Source: Latrodectus hesperus
Lineage: Eukaryota; Arthropoda; Arachnida; Araneae; Theridiidae
Direction of reading: 5' to 3'
NCBI GenBank assembly: GCA_037975125.1
Contig: CM075853.1
Span: forward strand, 69,052,268 to 69,116,267
DNA: 64,000 nt
A program made the position numbers and the translations under genes. Numbering within the stretch: the first letter of the stretch is position 1; each line of letters begins with the position of its first letter. Below the pieces are notes generated by a model. The model saw nothing but the letters and a program-made list of their open reading frames with translations. It made no database searches and had not been told where the DNA came from. Of the stretch, positions 44,540 to 57,600 are shown piece after piece.

Positions 44540-45565
44540 TTAAATTTATAGTTAATCATTTGTTAGTATGGTGTAGGACCATCTTTGAAATGTAACGCAG
44601 CGCAAATTCGCTTGGGAACCAATTTATAAAATCCTGAATAGTGTTTAGAGGAATATCATACACTTAGTTTACACTTGGTTGAGCTGAAAACCTCGACATG
44701 TCTGATCAAACCATGACAATTTTGACAGTTGGTAGTAGACAGAAGGGGATCGAGTTTGCGAGGCTTAGTGCCGGAAGCAGAGGCTTCTATAGCTAAATTT
44801 GATACTTTGCAACTCGAAGAGGGTAAACTCAAAGGTAACATTCAACAGCCGCCACTTGCTTTGGAAATGAGCTATAGAATCATACCTTAATGAGGCGGGA
44901 AGTATCGCCGGCACCAACTCTCTTATGTTGGCAAACAATACACCTCGTGGGAGATTTATACGTTACCTTACCGTCAATTCCTATACTATTCCTCTTTCTC
45001 CCAGTTCTTGACTGGACCATCGTCGATGACACGCTGTTATTCCATCATTGGAATATCGTCCGACACAATCGACATGATCCTTTTTCAAGATCGACCAATT
45101 GCGCCGGTCCAAGATGGTACTCAAGCTTTCGCTATCGTACACCAGTTTGATCTTTTCTTCCGCGGTCCTGGTACAAGACAGCCCGAAGTGGAGGTAATCT
45201 CCCATCACATTGCTTGAACGACATAGCTCACTAATTGGATACCCTCGTTTATGAAGATATTCCGGTACAAGTCCGTGTCTAGTCGCTATTTGGACTATGA
45301 TAGGCAATCATTCGCTTGTGTGTAGGTATATATCATACGTGTACCAGTTTTGTTGAAGAAGAAAGTGTGAAATTCAATTCGTCAGGCCATATTATTTTCT
45401 TCACTTAATCGATAATTTTTTTAATGTGATACCAATGTGTATGATATTTGGTATTAACATTGCGATAAGTGGTTTGGAAGTTGCTGTTCTGTCATAAATG
45501 TTTTGCTTATGAAAGTGATTTCTAACTGTAATCCTTGATACTGGAGAATCCAGTTTTCCCAAGTC
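44540..45565 (-). mobile_element. Chimeric Tc1-like relic with foreign block
   Basis: On the minus strand the upstream part (45565-45339) encodes SPVSRITVRNHFHKQNIYDR, the transposase DNA-binding region, and IIWPDELNFTL, the first catalytic Asp region. The far end (44652-44560) resembles the transposase C-terminus in broken frames: IPLNTIQDFINWFP, then a stretch near FQRWSYT where relatives read KDGPTPY. The roughly 170 residues normally between them, with the other two catalytic positions, are missing. They are replaced by a 670-bp GC-richer block bounded by the 9-bp direct repeat ATATCATAC (44653-44661, 45330-45338). Confidence 0.6.
44662..45329 (-). pseudogene. Possible LINE C-terminal fragment (foreign block)
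   Basis: The minus-strand frame 45307-44981 (108 codons) contains TRHGLVPEYLHKRGYPISEL followed by NVMGDYLHFGLSCTRT. This resembles the zinc-finger-like C-terminal region after RNase H in I-type and related LINEs (TGHGPFPEYLHR then GDPLHYLTDC). The canonical Cys spacing is incomplete. The block is clearly richer in GC than its surroundings. The other strand also carries open frames, and a captured host sequence cannot be excluded. Confidence 0.4.
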
Positions 45566-48492
45566 ATAAATTTATATAATAAAATTTTTATAAGTTATAA
45601 GTTTTCCCTAAAGAAATTCTATACAGTAGAAAAATTTCAATGAAAAATTTTTATAAAAAAGAGAATTTAATAATAAATAACTAAAATTTTACGTAGGTAG
45701 TAAGTGGGGATTTGGAGCGTTTATATAAAAAATTTTAAAGAATTATTTCAAGCTATTATAAACTTAATGAACCATTTGGTGAGGGGACTTACTGCTTATC
45801 TTCTCAAAACTAAAATTGCTTGATATAAAAGAAAATAGAAAATAAAAATAAAATAACTTCTGAAAAAAAAAACTTAGAAGGCAGAAAATCCTAAAAATAA
45901 TTTAAAGAATTTTTAAATAACTTTGTTCTGGTTTAATATTTTCCTAATTTTCTTTAGTCAGGAAATAAAAATGTCAAGTTTAAAAAAAAATTATGAACTA
46001 ATGAAAAAATTTAGCTTTAATTATGACGCCTCAGACATTATATGTCTTTTTCGAATAAAAGTTATATGACATTTCGTTGAATTTCAATAAATGTTAGATT
46101 CAATACGATGAGTTTGAAAATTATTTATTTTCACCAAAAAGGCCCAATCAATGAATTAGACAAATAGAACATTTATAGTTCACAATTAGTTGATAACTCG
46201 TAGTTTATCAATAGAAAATGACTAAAAAAATTGTTTTATTAAAAGCATAGATGCATTATTTTAAATAGTCATTTACATTAATTTTCAGTTTGAAATGAGT
46301 GTGATTAGATAAAAATTGATGTAATTAAATGTCATATTACTGAGTTCATTAATTTTTAATAATGTTTTTCTGGCTAGTAAATGATTTATTAATTTTGCTA
46401 AAGGTAAATGCATGCTGTTTTGTAAATTTTCTTACATATTAAAATTTTTTATCACAAAGATGTATTTTATCATAATACAGTTACAGTTATGTTGATTTAA
46501 CGTCTTCTATAAGCTTTGAAGCAATGCGCTCTAAATTTATCTTGGATGTATAAACAAAATAGTTAGAATATTAATTTAGTATATATCCTTATGAATGGAA
46601 AATATGGGATCTCAATTTTTAAATTTTGGAATGATTGTTATTGAAAAAACTACTAAATTCCTTAGAAAGTTGCACTTTTCACAACATAGAAAAAATAATT
46701 TATTTCAATGTAAGCGAAATGCTATGAATTTATCCCAATCTTCAGCAAAAATTCTGATAATATTAACAATCAGATGTATATTTTTAAAATAATGATTTAA
46801 GTGTTCAAAAAATTCGTTTTTTATTTTTAGTAAATAAAGCAAAAATCTTTATTTTATGCAGATGTATTACAAAATTAAATAAATGTGAAATTACACTTAT
46901 ACATCTGTTTGAAATCCTAATGACGCTTGAATTTTTGTTTCTAATTTCACATTTAATATTCACAAAATAAAAGTTTATAAAATGAAATTAAAAACTCCAT
47001 CAAATCGTAAGTGACTGGATAATTTTCAGTTTTTAAAATAATACAGTTATACGGCTGTGACTATTTGAATTATATTGATTCTAATTTTAGACTTAATTAG
47101 TAATTTAGCTGTGGAAAATTTCACATTTATGTAATTTTTTCTTTATTTTTATTCTTTTACATATATTTTAATGTATAATTTTCAATTACACTTCTAAGAT
47201 ATCACCAAATACACAAATTACATATTTTAAAAGATTATACTTCTGAACCATATATGATTGTTCCAATTATCTAGCTCTCAAGATAATTTGTAAAAATTTA
47301 AATAATGGCCTAAATAAATTAAGGAATAATTTGATATCTATAAAACATATAAGCTAATATACATAAAAAAAAGTAAAATTATGAAGAAATATTTATCTTA
47401 AAAAACGTGTGAAAAAATATATAAAATAAAATATTGGTAGAATTCTGAAAACTATTTTGAAAAAATGATTTCATTTGGAAATAATAATTTCCAGTTAATA
47501 TTAAAGCATATTTTTGATATTTTAAAAATAAATGTTTTAAACGAAAAATATATTTATTTCATTTTTTTATTAATATATAAAATTAACAAAACAGCTTAAT
47601 TAAATCTCTTTATAAATACTCATTTTCTCAGCAAATGATATTATAACTGATGATTTCAACGTCAGATATCATAGTAAAATATACAGGAAAGAAAGGACTG
47701 GTATTTTGCTAAAATTGCCGTTCACTATATTACAAGGTTCCATTTTATGGATAAGGTGTCTTATTAAAATTTTTACTACGCAAAAATACTGTTCAAAGAT
47801 GAAATGAACTTCTCCAAAGGCTCAAAAGATTAAAGGAATAAAAGATCCTTTCTAGCTTTTCCTCAAAGATTAAAATGTCGCCACTTTTATACTTATTTGA
47901 CATGAACTTAGTTTTAATTGAAAATTGCGATTTTAAATTTTATTTTTTCTGTCTTCATATCTACTTAATAAAACAAGACTTTATTATACATTATTTAATT
48001 ATAGAGAGCTTACGGTATGAATCTATTTAATTCCTGTAAGTTCTTATAAAAAGTATTATCCTTTAACTGAAAGTATTTTATTGAGAGGAAAGAATTTTTT
48101 TTATGAGAACTCTTACTTGATAATTCCATATAATAACATCTAATTTTTTGACTTGTTAAATTTACTGAAACTTTGAGCTTAGAATTGCTTTTGTGTTCTT
48201 TTTCTCCTGTTCTTCCATATTCCATTCTCCCAATTTTTCCTCCTTATTTGAGACTTTTTATTGAAATAACTTTTTATATTCTGAATGCAGTATTAAGAGT
48301 TAAAAATGATATTGCACAAATGAAACTAAATTTATTCTTATGAATTTTGTATTCGGAAGATTAACAAGCAGAAAATGTTAGAAATAATTTCTCTCATTTT
48401 GAAATTTAAAATTAAATAAAACACATAAAATTTGTTTTTTGATTACCTAAAACTTATATTTGATTAAAATGTGTCTTTTTTTTTAATTTCTA
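45566..48492. other. AT-rich non-coding stretch
   Basis: No gene or transposon signature was seen in about 2.9 kb. The open frames are short and without motifs. Confidence 0.5.
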
Positions 48493-50083
48493 CAGTCAGT
48501 CACAAAAGTCTACGTACACACTTTGATTTTTTTATATTTTGCACATAACTCATAATTTCAAAAATTCAAATGTATTTTCACAATTATTTCTCATAATAAC
48601 TCAGAATAAATAAATAAATTATCAACACATTTGTTAAAGCGTAATGAAAATAACAAAAGTTTCAAATTATTTGATCACGAAAGGCTGCATACAGAGACAG
48701 GAAACTCAAATTTTTGGCAATAAGCAAAAATAAAAATACCATTAATACTTGGTAGGCCCTCCCTTTGAAGCCACGACTACACGCATTCGGTTTGGCATCG
48801 AATTCACCAGGTTCTTTGTTGCTTCAGGTAAAATTTGGGACCAAGCCTGCTGCATAGCCTTCTTTAGGGTTTCGATGCTGTTAATGGGTTGTTGTCGTAT
48901 TTTTCTGTCGACTTCCTCCGAAATGTGTTCGATAGGGTTAATGTCTGGAGACTGTGGAGGTGAATGCAACTGTTTGAGCGTCTTCATTCCTTCACAATCT
49001 TTGCTGTGTGCTTAGAATCATTGTCTTGTTGGAAGACAAAGTTGCTTCCAAGTCCCAATTTTCTGACTGATTCATGTAGGTTGCCTTGCAAAATCTTCAG
49101 GTATCCAAAACGATCCATAGTACCCTCGATGAAAACCAGATTGCCAACTCCAGCTGCTGCCATGGCACCCCAAACGATCACACTGCCTCCACCGTGTTTT
49201 ACGGTGAGAGTCAAATTCTTGGGGTTCATTTCTATCTTTTTTTTCCTCCAAACTTTTTCGCGGCCATCACTTCCAAAAATGTTGAACTTGCTCTCGTCGG
49301 TGAAAAAAACTGTTTTCCAAAACTCAAAATCCTTGTCAATATATGCAGAAGCAAAGGCAAGTCTTCTTTCGGTTTACAGATGATACGAATGGTTTCCTTC
49401 TGGGAACTCTGCCATTGTAGCCGGCCAATCGAAGAATTCTACGAACATTTTCTGGGTGTACCTGCTTTCCAATTTCGGTTTCAATTTGATTCGCTATTTT
49501 GGGGCGCTAATTTTTGGATTTTTCTTCACTTTTCTTACTATGGCTCTTGATTCTCGATCATTGAGCTTCCTTGGACGACCACATCGAGATTTGCTGAGCA
49601 CATATCCGCGTTTAACAAAGTTTCTGTAGATTGTTTGCACAGTGGACCGACTTTTGTTTACAATTTTGGCAATTTCGGAGTAAGATTTCTTATTACATTT
49701 CATTTTTACTACCAAATTTCGAAGTTCTAAGGATGTTTCTTCTTCCTTGCTCATTTTAAAGCAATTTGCTATTGTAATATGGAAAACACTAACGATGAAC
49801 TAACTACAAAAGTGCCACCTCAAACTTAAATAACCTTCAACAAATCTTCATATGTAAATTTTCTCTTCTCAACCAATCGTGTGTATGCAGACTTTTGTGA
49901 CACGCTAATTTTTACATATTCACAAAATTTCCCAGTAGATGATAGTTTGAAACTTTTTTAATTTTGTAAATCACAGTTTTTAGTGAAAAAGGAAATATTT
50001 ATTCGATTTTGCAAATTGAAATATAACTCGGTTTTGAAATGTGCCCTTTTTTAGGGTTGTACGTAGACTTTTGTGACTGACCG
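48493..50083 (-). mobile_element. Complete-ended Tc1-like element, 1,591 bp
   Basis: The left outer terminus is CAGTCAGTCACAAAAGTCTA (48493) and the right outer terminus, read inward, is CGGTCAGTCACAAAAGTCTA (50083). TA is present on both sides (48491-48492, 50084-50085). A second copy of the terminal motif lies inside each end: left at about 48674-48695 (TCACGAAAGGCTGCATACAG) and right at 49879-49903 (GTATGCAGACTTTTGTGACA). This gives the IR/DR layout known from Sleeping Beauty-type elements. The termini are well matched, but the transposase is broken. Confidence 0.93.
48742..49754 (-). pseudogene. Tc1-like transposase with frameshifts
   Basis: DDE transposase of the element bounded at 48493 and 50083. 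The start at 49754 opens the paired-like DNA-binding domain: IAKIVNKSRSTVQTIYRNFV, then the basic GRPRKL motif. The frame shifts near 49494 to a QVHPENVRRILRLAGYNGR stretch, then passes stops before FFTDESKFNIFGSDGREKVW (about 49225-49295, first catalytic Asp). GGGSVIVWGAMAAAGVG follows, then QQDNDSKHTAKIVKE (second Asp; Pro to Ser in the usual DPKHT). A one-base loss near 48985 shifts to SPDINPIEHISEE (catalytic Glu). The protein ends SMPNRMRVVVASKGGPTKY, the full-length family C-terminus. All three catalytic residues persist, so inactivation is through frameshifts and stops. Confidence 0.9.
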
Positions 50084-50142
50084 TAGATCTATAACTAAGG
50101 GGAATTAAAAGTGTCTTGGCTAAATATTTGAAATAAAAATTT

Positions 50143-50362
50143 TTTTATTTATTTTATTACATATATTCAGACTTGTATGCTTGATTCTTGAGATCCGCTT
50201 GTAAGTCTTCGTCGATATTAGGACAAATAGCACAATGACAGATGTACAACCACAGAAGAATAACGAAGAAAACACCCAGGGCCACGGTGGGAATCGAACC
50301 ACATTCCTACGCTCTCAAGCGATAAGCAGTGATGCCTTTGACCACTTAGCCACGGAGCGCCC
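50143..50362 (-). repeat. tRNA-derived SINE, family C, with target duplication
   Basis: On the minus strand, from 50362, the head is GGCGCTCCGTGGCTAAGTGG with an A box TGGCTAAGTGG and a perfect B box GGTTCGATTCC (about 50287-50297). The body is unrelated to families A and B. The 3' end is AT-rich (ATGTAATAAAATAAATAAAA). A 9-bp direct repeat TAAAAATTT flanks it (50134-50142 and 50363-50371). The T-arm-like stem is intact, but no acceptor-stem partner for GGCGCTC follows it, so this is a SINE head and not a functional tRNA. The intact promoter boxes suggest it is among the youngest SINEs here. Confidence 0.85.
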
Positions 50363-50371
50363 TAAAAATTT

Positions 50372-51491
50372 ATTTTGGACCTAAAGAATGGAATAATGTA
50401 AGTAATTATTTAACCGTTGCCAATTCAGCAAAAAGAAATAATATTTTAAAAAGAGTAAAATTTTAACTTTATGTAAGGAATAGTCTCAAATATGAAGGAT
50501 ATGTTAAGGATTTTTGATATCTACAGTGGGTGATCAATTAATGAACAGTTCGGACAGTGAACAAATCGAACAATGAACACTTTTATGAAAGATTTTTGTC
50601 TTCGGATAACGAATACATATTCGTAGAAGGAACTAAAACAAATTCTAACGAACACTTCTTTGCTCCCATATATTTAACATACTCCAATATATATAAACAT
50701 AATATACAGGATTGCCAAAAATCTTTTTACGTCTCTCTTGAATTATGTTGTTAACCCATTAAACTTCAAAATTCTATATTGGAAAACAGAAATTTTCCTG
50801 TAGAAATTTATAACCATTGTAGATCATCAGTTTCGATTTTGATTTCACACAAAACCGAAACTGATTGCATTTTGAGTGCTTCCGCTTCTTGTTCATTCAC
50901 TGATCTTTTGAAGAAGTGAGAGGGTGTTAGAGTAGTGGTTTTAGAATGGCACTAAAACCAAGCTTATGTTACTAGGGTAAGGGATCTTTAATAAGAAATG
51001 TTATTAATCAATTTCGGACTGAAAAAGAGACGACTGCGGGCTATATATAAATTCTAATATTACAAAAACTATCATTGAAGAAACAGTACTAAGCAAAGCA
51101 AAGATTTTAAAAAAGCGATTAACTTAAAAATTGAGTTTTTACTTTTTAAAAATATAAATTAATTATATAAACCTGTTAAAATTCAATAATTTCAAAAAGT
51201 TAGTTTTGTATATTTTATGAATATGATACATAAAAAGTTTATAAATAAAACTCTAAAGACAAAATCTGATTTGTTTCTTTTTATAATTAGCTTTCCGTTC
51301 AGCTATTTTTCAATAAATTGAAGTCTTATTTAATAAATTAACCAATACAACGTTTTTATATTCAAGATCAATTTTTATTTTTCAACGTATTTTTAATCTG
51401 CTACTTTTCTTTCGCGGAATGGTTTTCAGAATTATGGCTTCCCTCAAAGAAAAAAATATTCTTCTATAAACTTAGGGGAGAGAATAAATTA
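50372..51491. other. AT-rich stretch with a possible transposon end
   Basis: TACAGTGGGTGATCAATTAA at 50523 looks like a Tc1/mariner-type terminus after a TA, but I found no convincing partner (TTGTTCATTCACTGATC near 50890 is weak). The rest is featureless. Confidence 0.25.
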
Positions 51492-51493
51492 TA

Positions 51494-53105
51494 CAGTTGG
51501 CAAAAAAAGTATTAGAACAATGAGAAATTTGTAGTTTTCAAATTAACAAAATCAAGTAAATCATATAATCAGTTTATAAATGATAACATTTTCTTAGAAA
51601 ATTATAACTAGGTAAAAAATAAAGTTTAAAAATAATTACAATATGTTTAAAGTAAAAATAACAAAATTTGGATAGCAAAAAAAGTATTAGAACAGAAGCA
51701 GAAACATGCAAATTACAACGCTGGTGACGTCATTAAACTGTCAAGGTTACTTTCAACTGTATCAATGTCAATGGCGCTTGTCTCATTCGCTGCTAATTTG
51801 TAGAAATTCAGTTTACGTGGACTTTTCCTGCCATGGCACCCAAAATAAAAGAGATTTCACTTGCGAAGAGAGAACAAATGTTTCACCTGCACAATAGTGG
51901 CAAAACATTTCGAGAAATTTCCAGTAAGTTGAATGTTTCACTTTCCGCAATTCACAACATTTTAAAAAGAAAAAAGAAATTGGGGTTGTGGATAATAGGC
52001 CAAGATCAAGGAGACCAAGCAAGCTAACTGTCAGAGAAAAACGACAAATGGTTAAAGATGCCCTACAGTATCCGACAGGAAGTGCAAGGATGTTGCCCGC
52101 AAATATTGAATCAATCTCAGGATATGTTGTGATACCTCAAACAGTGAAAAATGTATAGCATAATGTTTGTATAAAAGGAAGATGGCCAAGGAAAAAGCGT
52201 TTTATTTCAGAAATCAATGGAAAGGAACACCTAGAGTTTGTCAAAATTTATAAAAATAAATCATTAGATTTCTGGAAAAACGTTATTTTCTCCAACGGGA
52301 GTAAAGTTGAAATTTTCAAACCTAAACACGTGCTCACAGTTTGGAGGAGAAAAGGAGCTGCTTTTCAGGCTCAAAATGTACAGAAAACTATAAAGCACAG
52401 AGGAGGGAATGTCATGGTTTAAGGCTGTATGGCTTACAATGGAATTGGAAATCTCCATTTCATTGATAATAAAATGACAGCTTTGTCATATATTGAGGTG
52501 TTACGAGATAACTTGGAAGATAGTGCAAAGAAATTAGCTTTAGGGAAAACATTCATTTTTCAACAAGACAAGACTCCAATGATACTGCCAACAAAACCAA
52601 AGAATGGCTATTATATAATGCTTCCCGAAGATTGGTAACTCTTCCACAGTCACCAGACCTGAATCCTATAGAACATTTGTGGCATCTATTGGATGAAAAA
52701 GTGAGAAAAGTCCCAATAACAAGTAAAGCAAGCTTTGTAAGATGCATGGACCAGCATGTCATCAAACGTCACCAAAGATTTGGTGGAATCTATGCAAAGA
52801 CGTCTAGATGCAGTAATTTCAGCAAAAAACTACATACCAAATATTAGTATCACGTTTGAATTTTTAGTTATTTTATTTTATCTATGATTCAATATTGAAA
52901 TCCGATGTTCTAATACTTTTTTTGCAATGCAAAGCTCCTTTTATTTTAATTTTTTAAATTCTATTGATTTTAAATATTTGTTTCTTACTCCATGAGTAAT
53001 TATGTAAAAGTATTACATAATATAAATACTATGTGACAAATATTTCATTTTATTACCTTGATAACTTAAAATTTACTACTGTTCTAATACTTTTTTTGCC
53101 TACAG
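51494..53105 (+). mobile_element. Second complete-ended Tc1-like element, 1,612 bp
   Basis: The left outer end is CAGTTGGCAAAAAAAGTATT (51494) and the right outer end, read inward, is CTGTAGGCAAAAAAAGTATT (53105). TA is present on both sides (51492-51493, 53106-53107). Inner repeats with the same AGCAAAAAAAGTATTAGAAC core lie at 51674-51695, and inverted at 52906-52926. The IR/DR layout resembles that of the element at 48493, but the terminal motif is a different sequence, so it is a separate family. Confidence 0.93.
51833..52847 (+). pseudogene. Tc1-like transposase, catalytic residue lost
   Basis: The start at 51833 gives MAPKIKEISLAKREQMF, a helix-turn-helix (TFREISSKLNVSLSAIHNIL) and a KRKKK basic stretch. 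A frameshift near 51980 leads to the usual linker (RPRSRRPSKL). The first catalytic motif, normally FSDESK, reads FSNGSK (about 52290-52310), so the first Asp is now Asn. GCMAYNGIGNLHFI follows an in-frame stop. The second motif begins QQD (about 52561-52570) and then shifts frame. SPDLNPIEHLWHLLDEK (about 52643-52695) keeps the Glu. The C-terminus, DLVESMQRRLDAVISAKNYI, lies in yet another frame. It is inactive because of several frameshifts, stops and the Asp change. Confidence 0.9.
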
Positions 53106-53107
53106 TA

Positions 53108-56100
53108 TATTTAAATATATATGTTAGCCACTATTTTCACTTACTTAGTCCTGCCATTTTTAGTATGATACTAGTTTGCTTAACATTATTTTTCTTAATC
53201 TCATAAAATTCTGTGTGTGAAACAGTAGGCAATCAATCATTTAAAAACAAATTGGTAAAATCTTTTTGTAATAAAAAATTGAAAGTTTTTTTTAAATTTC
53301 TCAATATTTTACAACTTTTAAGTATTTATAATCTCTCAAGTAAAAGTTAATCTCAATATTCATTTAAAACAATTTTATTATTTTTCTATTAAATATTTTG
53401 CAACTTTAAATTAAAATTTATTAACTAATGATTTTATAATAATAGAAATTTCCCAGTATTGTGACGTGGAAATTCATCCTATATATCCATGAAAATACCT
53501 AATTTCTTATTTAGGAATTAACCGTTTTAAATACGCTGAAATGAATTCTTGATTTGTTTAAAACTTAGAATAGCATAACCAAAATTCAATTCCAACCATA
53601 AAAGTCTCTAATTGAATAAAAAAAATATTTTGAATGCTAAAATACATGCTTTGGGGTAATTTTCATCCTTTCTGACTAAATCTATTCTTAATTTATCAAA
53701 GAAAAAACTAACAAAATTAGTAAAGTATTTAAATTTTGTCAATATACAAATTAATATTAAAATTTTTTGAAAATTGAAAACTTATTTATTTTAATATGCT
53801 AGTATTGGATATTTAATTAATAATAAATTTAAAAGGAATTAAATATTATATTAGTTATACGCATAATTAGATTTATAGTTAATATTTTTAGACATATAAC
53901 TTTTATATAATTTTACTACGTATAACTATATTTGTAATTTTTAAATATAATTATGTACTTTTATGTATGAAATTTTTTTTTGAAAATAAATTCGTTCTTA
54001 AATCCTGAGATACTAATCAATAAAATGATTGAAATACAAATATTTCGATCATTTTAATGATTATTCACAGACGTCCTTTGTAAATATACTCACACAAGCT
54101 TCAAATAAGATTTTTTTCTGTTTGCTCGGTATTTTCTCATAAGAACTGAAGATAAAGTATTACTTTATCAAAGTTTTGCTTAGAAAAGGAAAGTGCTTAA
54201 TTTCTAACGGAAGAAATGTGTTGATTAAATAATCTTCTTTCTTTAAAATGAAGTCTTAAAATGAGAAATAAATCAATAAAAAAAACAATAAAAATAAATC
54301 AATAAAAAAAACTAACTAGAAAAAGTTTCAAGAACTCTTTGTTTATTTATCTTTTTAAGGAAATTATTAATTAAACGCTAAAATTTCTCTCTCTTGGGAT
54401 TTTAAACATTAGCTATTTTACCATGATAAAAAGAAAAGAAATATTTTTTCACTTCACTTCAGGTCATTTTGCTTGGAAATAATGCCTGGGTTTAAAATTT
54501 TTAAAACTAACATACAAAAAGTTATTCTTATAATCAACGCTTTGTTTTCGCTCTTTATTACTTCTTTCATTTCACTGGTTTCTTTGGTTTCTTTGCTTTT
54601 TGTCCGAAAGGAATTTCTTGTAATCTCTTACACAAGAATGTGAGAAATAAATAGTCTCTTTATACGTTTCGTAGATAAAAAGTTAGTAGTTTTAAATTTT
54701 TATTCAAATTTGGCAAGAAAAATAGTTTTAATAAATAATAATAAAAAAATCATTTAGTTGTTGAGACTCCAAAATTCAATAAATATCCTTACTACTTATT
54801 TCCACAATAATAAATGAAATTATATTACTATTTTATTTCAAAATTAAGTGTTAATTACAAGGAATTTGTTTTAATTATTACTTAAACATTTGCCTATTCA
54901 ACTTTATTAATTTTTTAATTTCAGAAAAGTTATTGTCACAAAGCATTCATAAATCATAAAATATTGAATTCAAAAAATCAAAATTTGTAAAAAATATGTT
55001 GATTTTAAAAAGGAATACTATTTAAAAATTAAAACAACTATTTATTAAATTAAACGGTCTATACAAACCTGTTAAGTTTGCTAAAAGTAAGAAAAAAATA
55101 GTATAGAATTTGCATTTAAAATATGGAATTTTCATGAGATTATTTGAATATTATAATAAAAGTTCAATTCTACAAAAATATAATTTTATAGCTTTGAAAA
55201 AAGAAATTAAATTACATATGAAGTTACGATTGTCCCAATATTAAAAATAAGTCAGGAAGAAAAAGAATGTCATATTTAAAAGAAGCTAAGTAAAATTTTT
55301 AATGATGTAATTGATAAAATGCATAAGTATATCATTATTTTTATTTAAAAAAGCATAAAAAGTATCCTGATTTATTTAGAAATAACATTTGCAATATAGT
55401 TGTACAAAATGCTTTCGTAAAAATTTTATTACTAAGTGACAGAAAAACAAAAATTAGCTAATTGTACGTGTGCTATTTCATATTGTTTAATAAAAACAAT
55501 AATATTTATTGATATTTATGATATTAACATAATATTAAATATTAACTCAGTTAATGCAAATAAAATTTGAAACATTAAAATAATTCTCAGGGGATGAAAT
55601 TCTTTTAAATGAATTAATGAGATAAAGAGATTATATTCACTGAATTGTTAAATAATTAAAAAAATTTTAATGATGTGAAAGAATATTTTATTAAATGATA
55701 TTACATTCTCAAATTTTTATATTTTTTTAATAATTAGGGAATCTGACGATTTTTATTAATTCAAGTTTTATGATCATTTTGATTTTTAAACCTGCATTTA
55801 CTAACCAAAGTGTAAATTTATTAAGTTTGTATGAATGCTTGTACTCAAATTAGAAAACATCAATGATTTACATTGTATTACCTTTGGTTTTTTGAAGAAA
55901 GAGTTAGAGACAGAACAAAATTTTAATTTTTGAGTACCTGAATTTGCTTGATAAATATGAAAACATTAATAATTTAAAGATCTAAACGTGTTAAAATTTA
56001 AGAAAATTAACTTTTTTTAAATTTTTGATCTGTTTCGCAGATTTTATAGGTATCAAATATTTAAATATTTTAATCATATATTTGCCTACACAATGTTTAA

Positions 56101-56775
56101 AATTATTTGTAATAAAAGATGTTTTTAATTTATTTATTTGATCAAATAGAAATAGTTAATTTATTTTAAAATTAATTTTATGTTTGGAGTTTAGATGTTT
56201 TTACCAAATTTAGGGCATTTAATCTAATCAAAGAAGCTCGGTTTAAAATCAGTTTTTCTCTATCGGTTTTACGTATACAATTTGTATATTTATATATATA
56301 CGGCCTGAATCAGCTTCTTAAGAAACATTGTTCGTAGAAAATATTCCCTATATTAATTTTTTTATAATTCTAAAATATCAGACAAAACATGTCTTTGAAT
56401 AACAAAAGAGTTATTCAAGACAAAAATATTTATGTAAAAGGCAGAAATGTTATTAATATTCTTTTAATTAAATGAGTAGAATCACAATTCTTCACTTTCA
56501 TATCAAATTGTTTTCTTAAATTAATTAGTTAAACTCTTCTTATATCAGATCATATTTTATATTACTAGTGAAAGTCTGACTTGAGCGTGGAAAAACGTTT
56601 CACTTGGTTGTTTGATAGTCTACGAGTAGAACAAAGAATCGAATATACGAAGGATTCGTAAGATGGCTGAATGAGATTGAATGAATAATCCAGACTCCAT
56701 TTGTTGTAATAGTCAGAAATTTTCTTGGCTAGTAATTGTGTTGAACTCGTAATTGAGATGCGTATAGTTTCAGAT

Positions 56776-56778
<3 letters not shown>
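53108..56778. other. AT-rich non-coding stretch, 3.7 kb
   Basis: No gene, transposon signature or long repeat could be supported. Confidence 0.5.

Positions 56779-56868
<90 letters not shown>
56779..56868. repeat. (TA)n microsatellite, about 90 bp
   Basis: A perfect TA tract. No arm-like flanking complementarity was noticed. Confidence 0.95.
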
Positions 56869-56870
<2 letters not shown>

Positions 56871-57600
56871 CGTAGTATTATCCTTAAGGTACATCATTCA
56901 CACAGTTACTTAGACAATTTTCCTGAAATTTCGGTTTCTTTTGTTTATCAATCTATAGATACTGTATTTTTTCTGGAGGCTAATTCAATTTCTCCCTAAA
57001 TCTTTAGGAGATATCAGTGAAGAGAAAGCGCAAGATTTTATTTAAATAAGTAAAACTTCAGAGGATAACTACCGAGAAAAGTAAAATATGCCTATGATGG
57101 CAAATTACTGAGGGATTCTCAAAAGCAATTGTTTTAAAATATTTTCAATTTGTTCTGAAAAAGATGTTTTCAAAGATGTTCATCAACATATGTCCGAAGT
57201 CAACATTCCTGTGCCGTAGATTTCATTAGTTTAGTGGAAGACGTTGAAATTATTCTTAAGTCACGGAGACAAAAAATTTATTGTTCAATTCCAGTAACTT
57301 CTGGGTATTAAAAATACTTTTTTCATGAATGTTTTAAAGAGCGTGATTAAATAAAACATATATAATTTAAATGTTTGTTATTGTGACTTGTATTAGATTA
57401 AGATATAGTGTCTGAAATACCTCAGAATTATGAGCAAAAAAATTTTTTTAATAATTTGATATTATAAAGCTTATATAAATTCATTAATCCATATAACCTT
57501 TCTTATTAATAAATTCTTGCAAATAAGTTATCTTTAGTAATTAGTTAAAATGTAAGTTTTAAATTTTCAAGCAATTTTATCAGGGGCATTGTAACGGATT
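56869..57600. other. AT-rich non-coding stretch
   Basis: I see nothing supportable here. Confidence 0.4.

Noticed and set aside
44890..45217. Plus-strand open frames in the GC-richer block
   Set aside because: They overlap the minus-strand frame with LINE-like C-terminal similarity. No motif was recognised on the plus strand.
48749..49550. Plus-strand open frames of 88-154 codons
   Set aside because: Antisense to the Tc1-like transposase; no motif of their own.
50280..50362. A tRNA gene on the minus strand
   Set aside because: The A and B boxes are good, but there is no acceptor-stem partner, and the sequence is part of a SINE with a target duplication.
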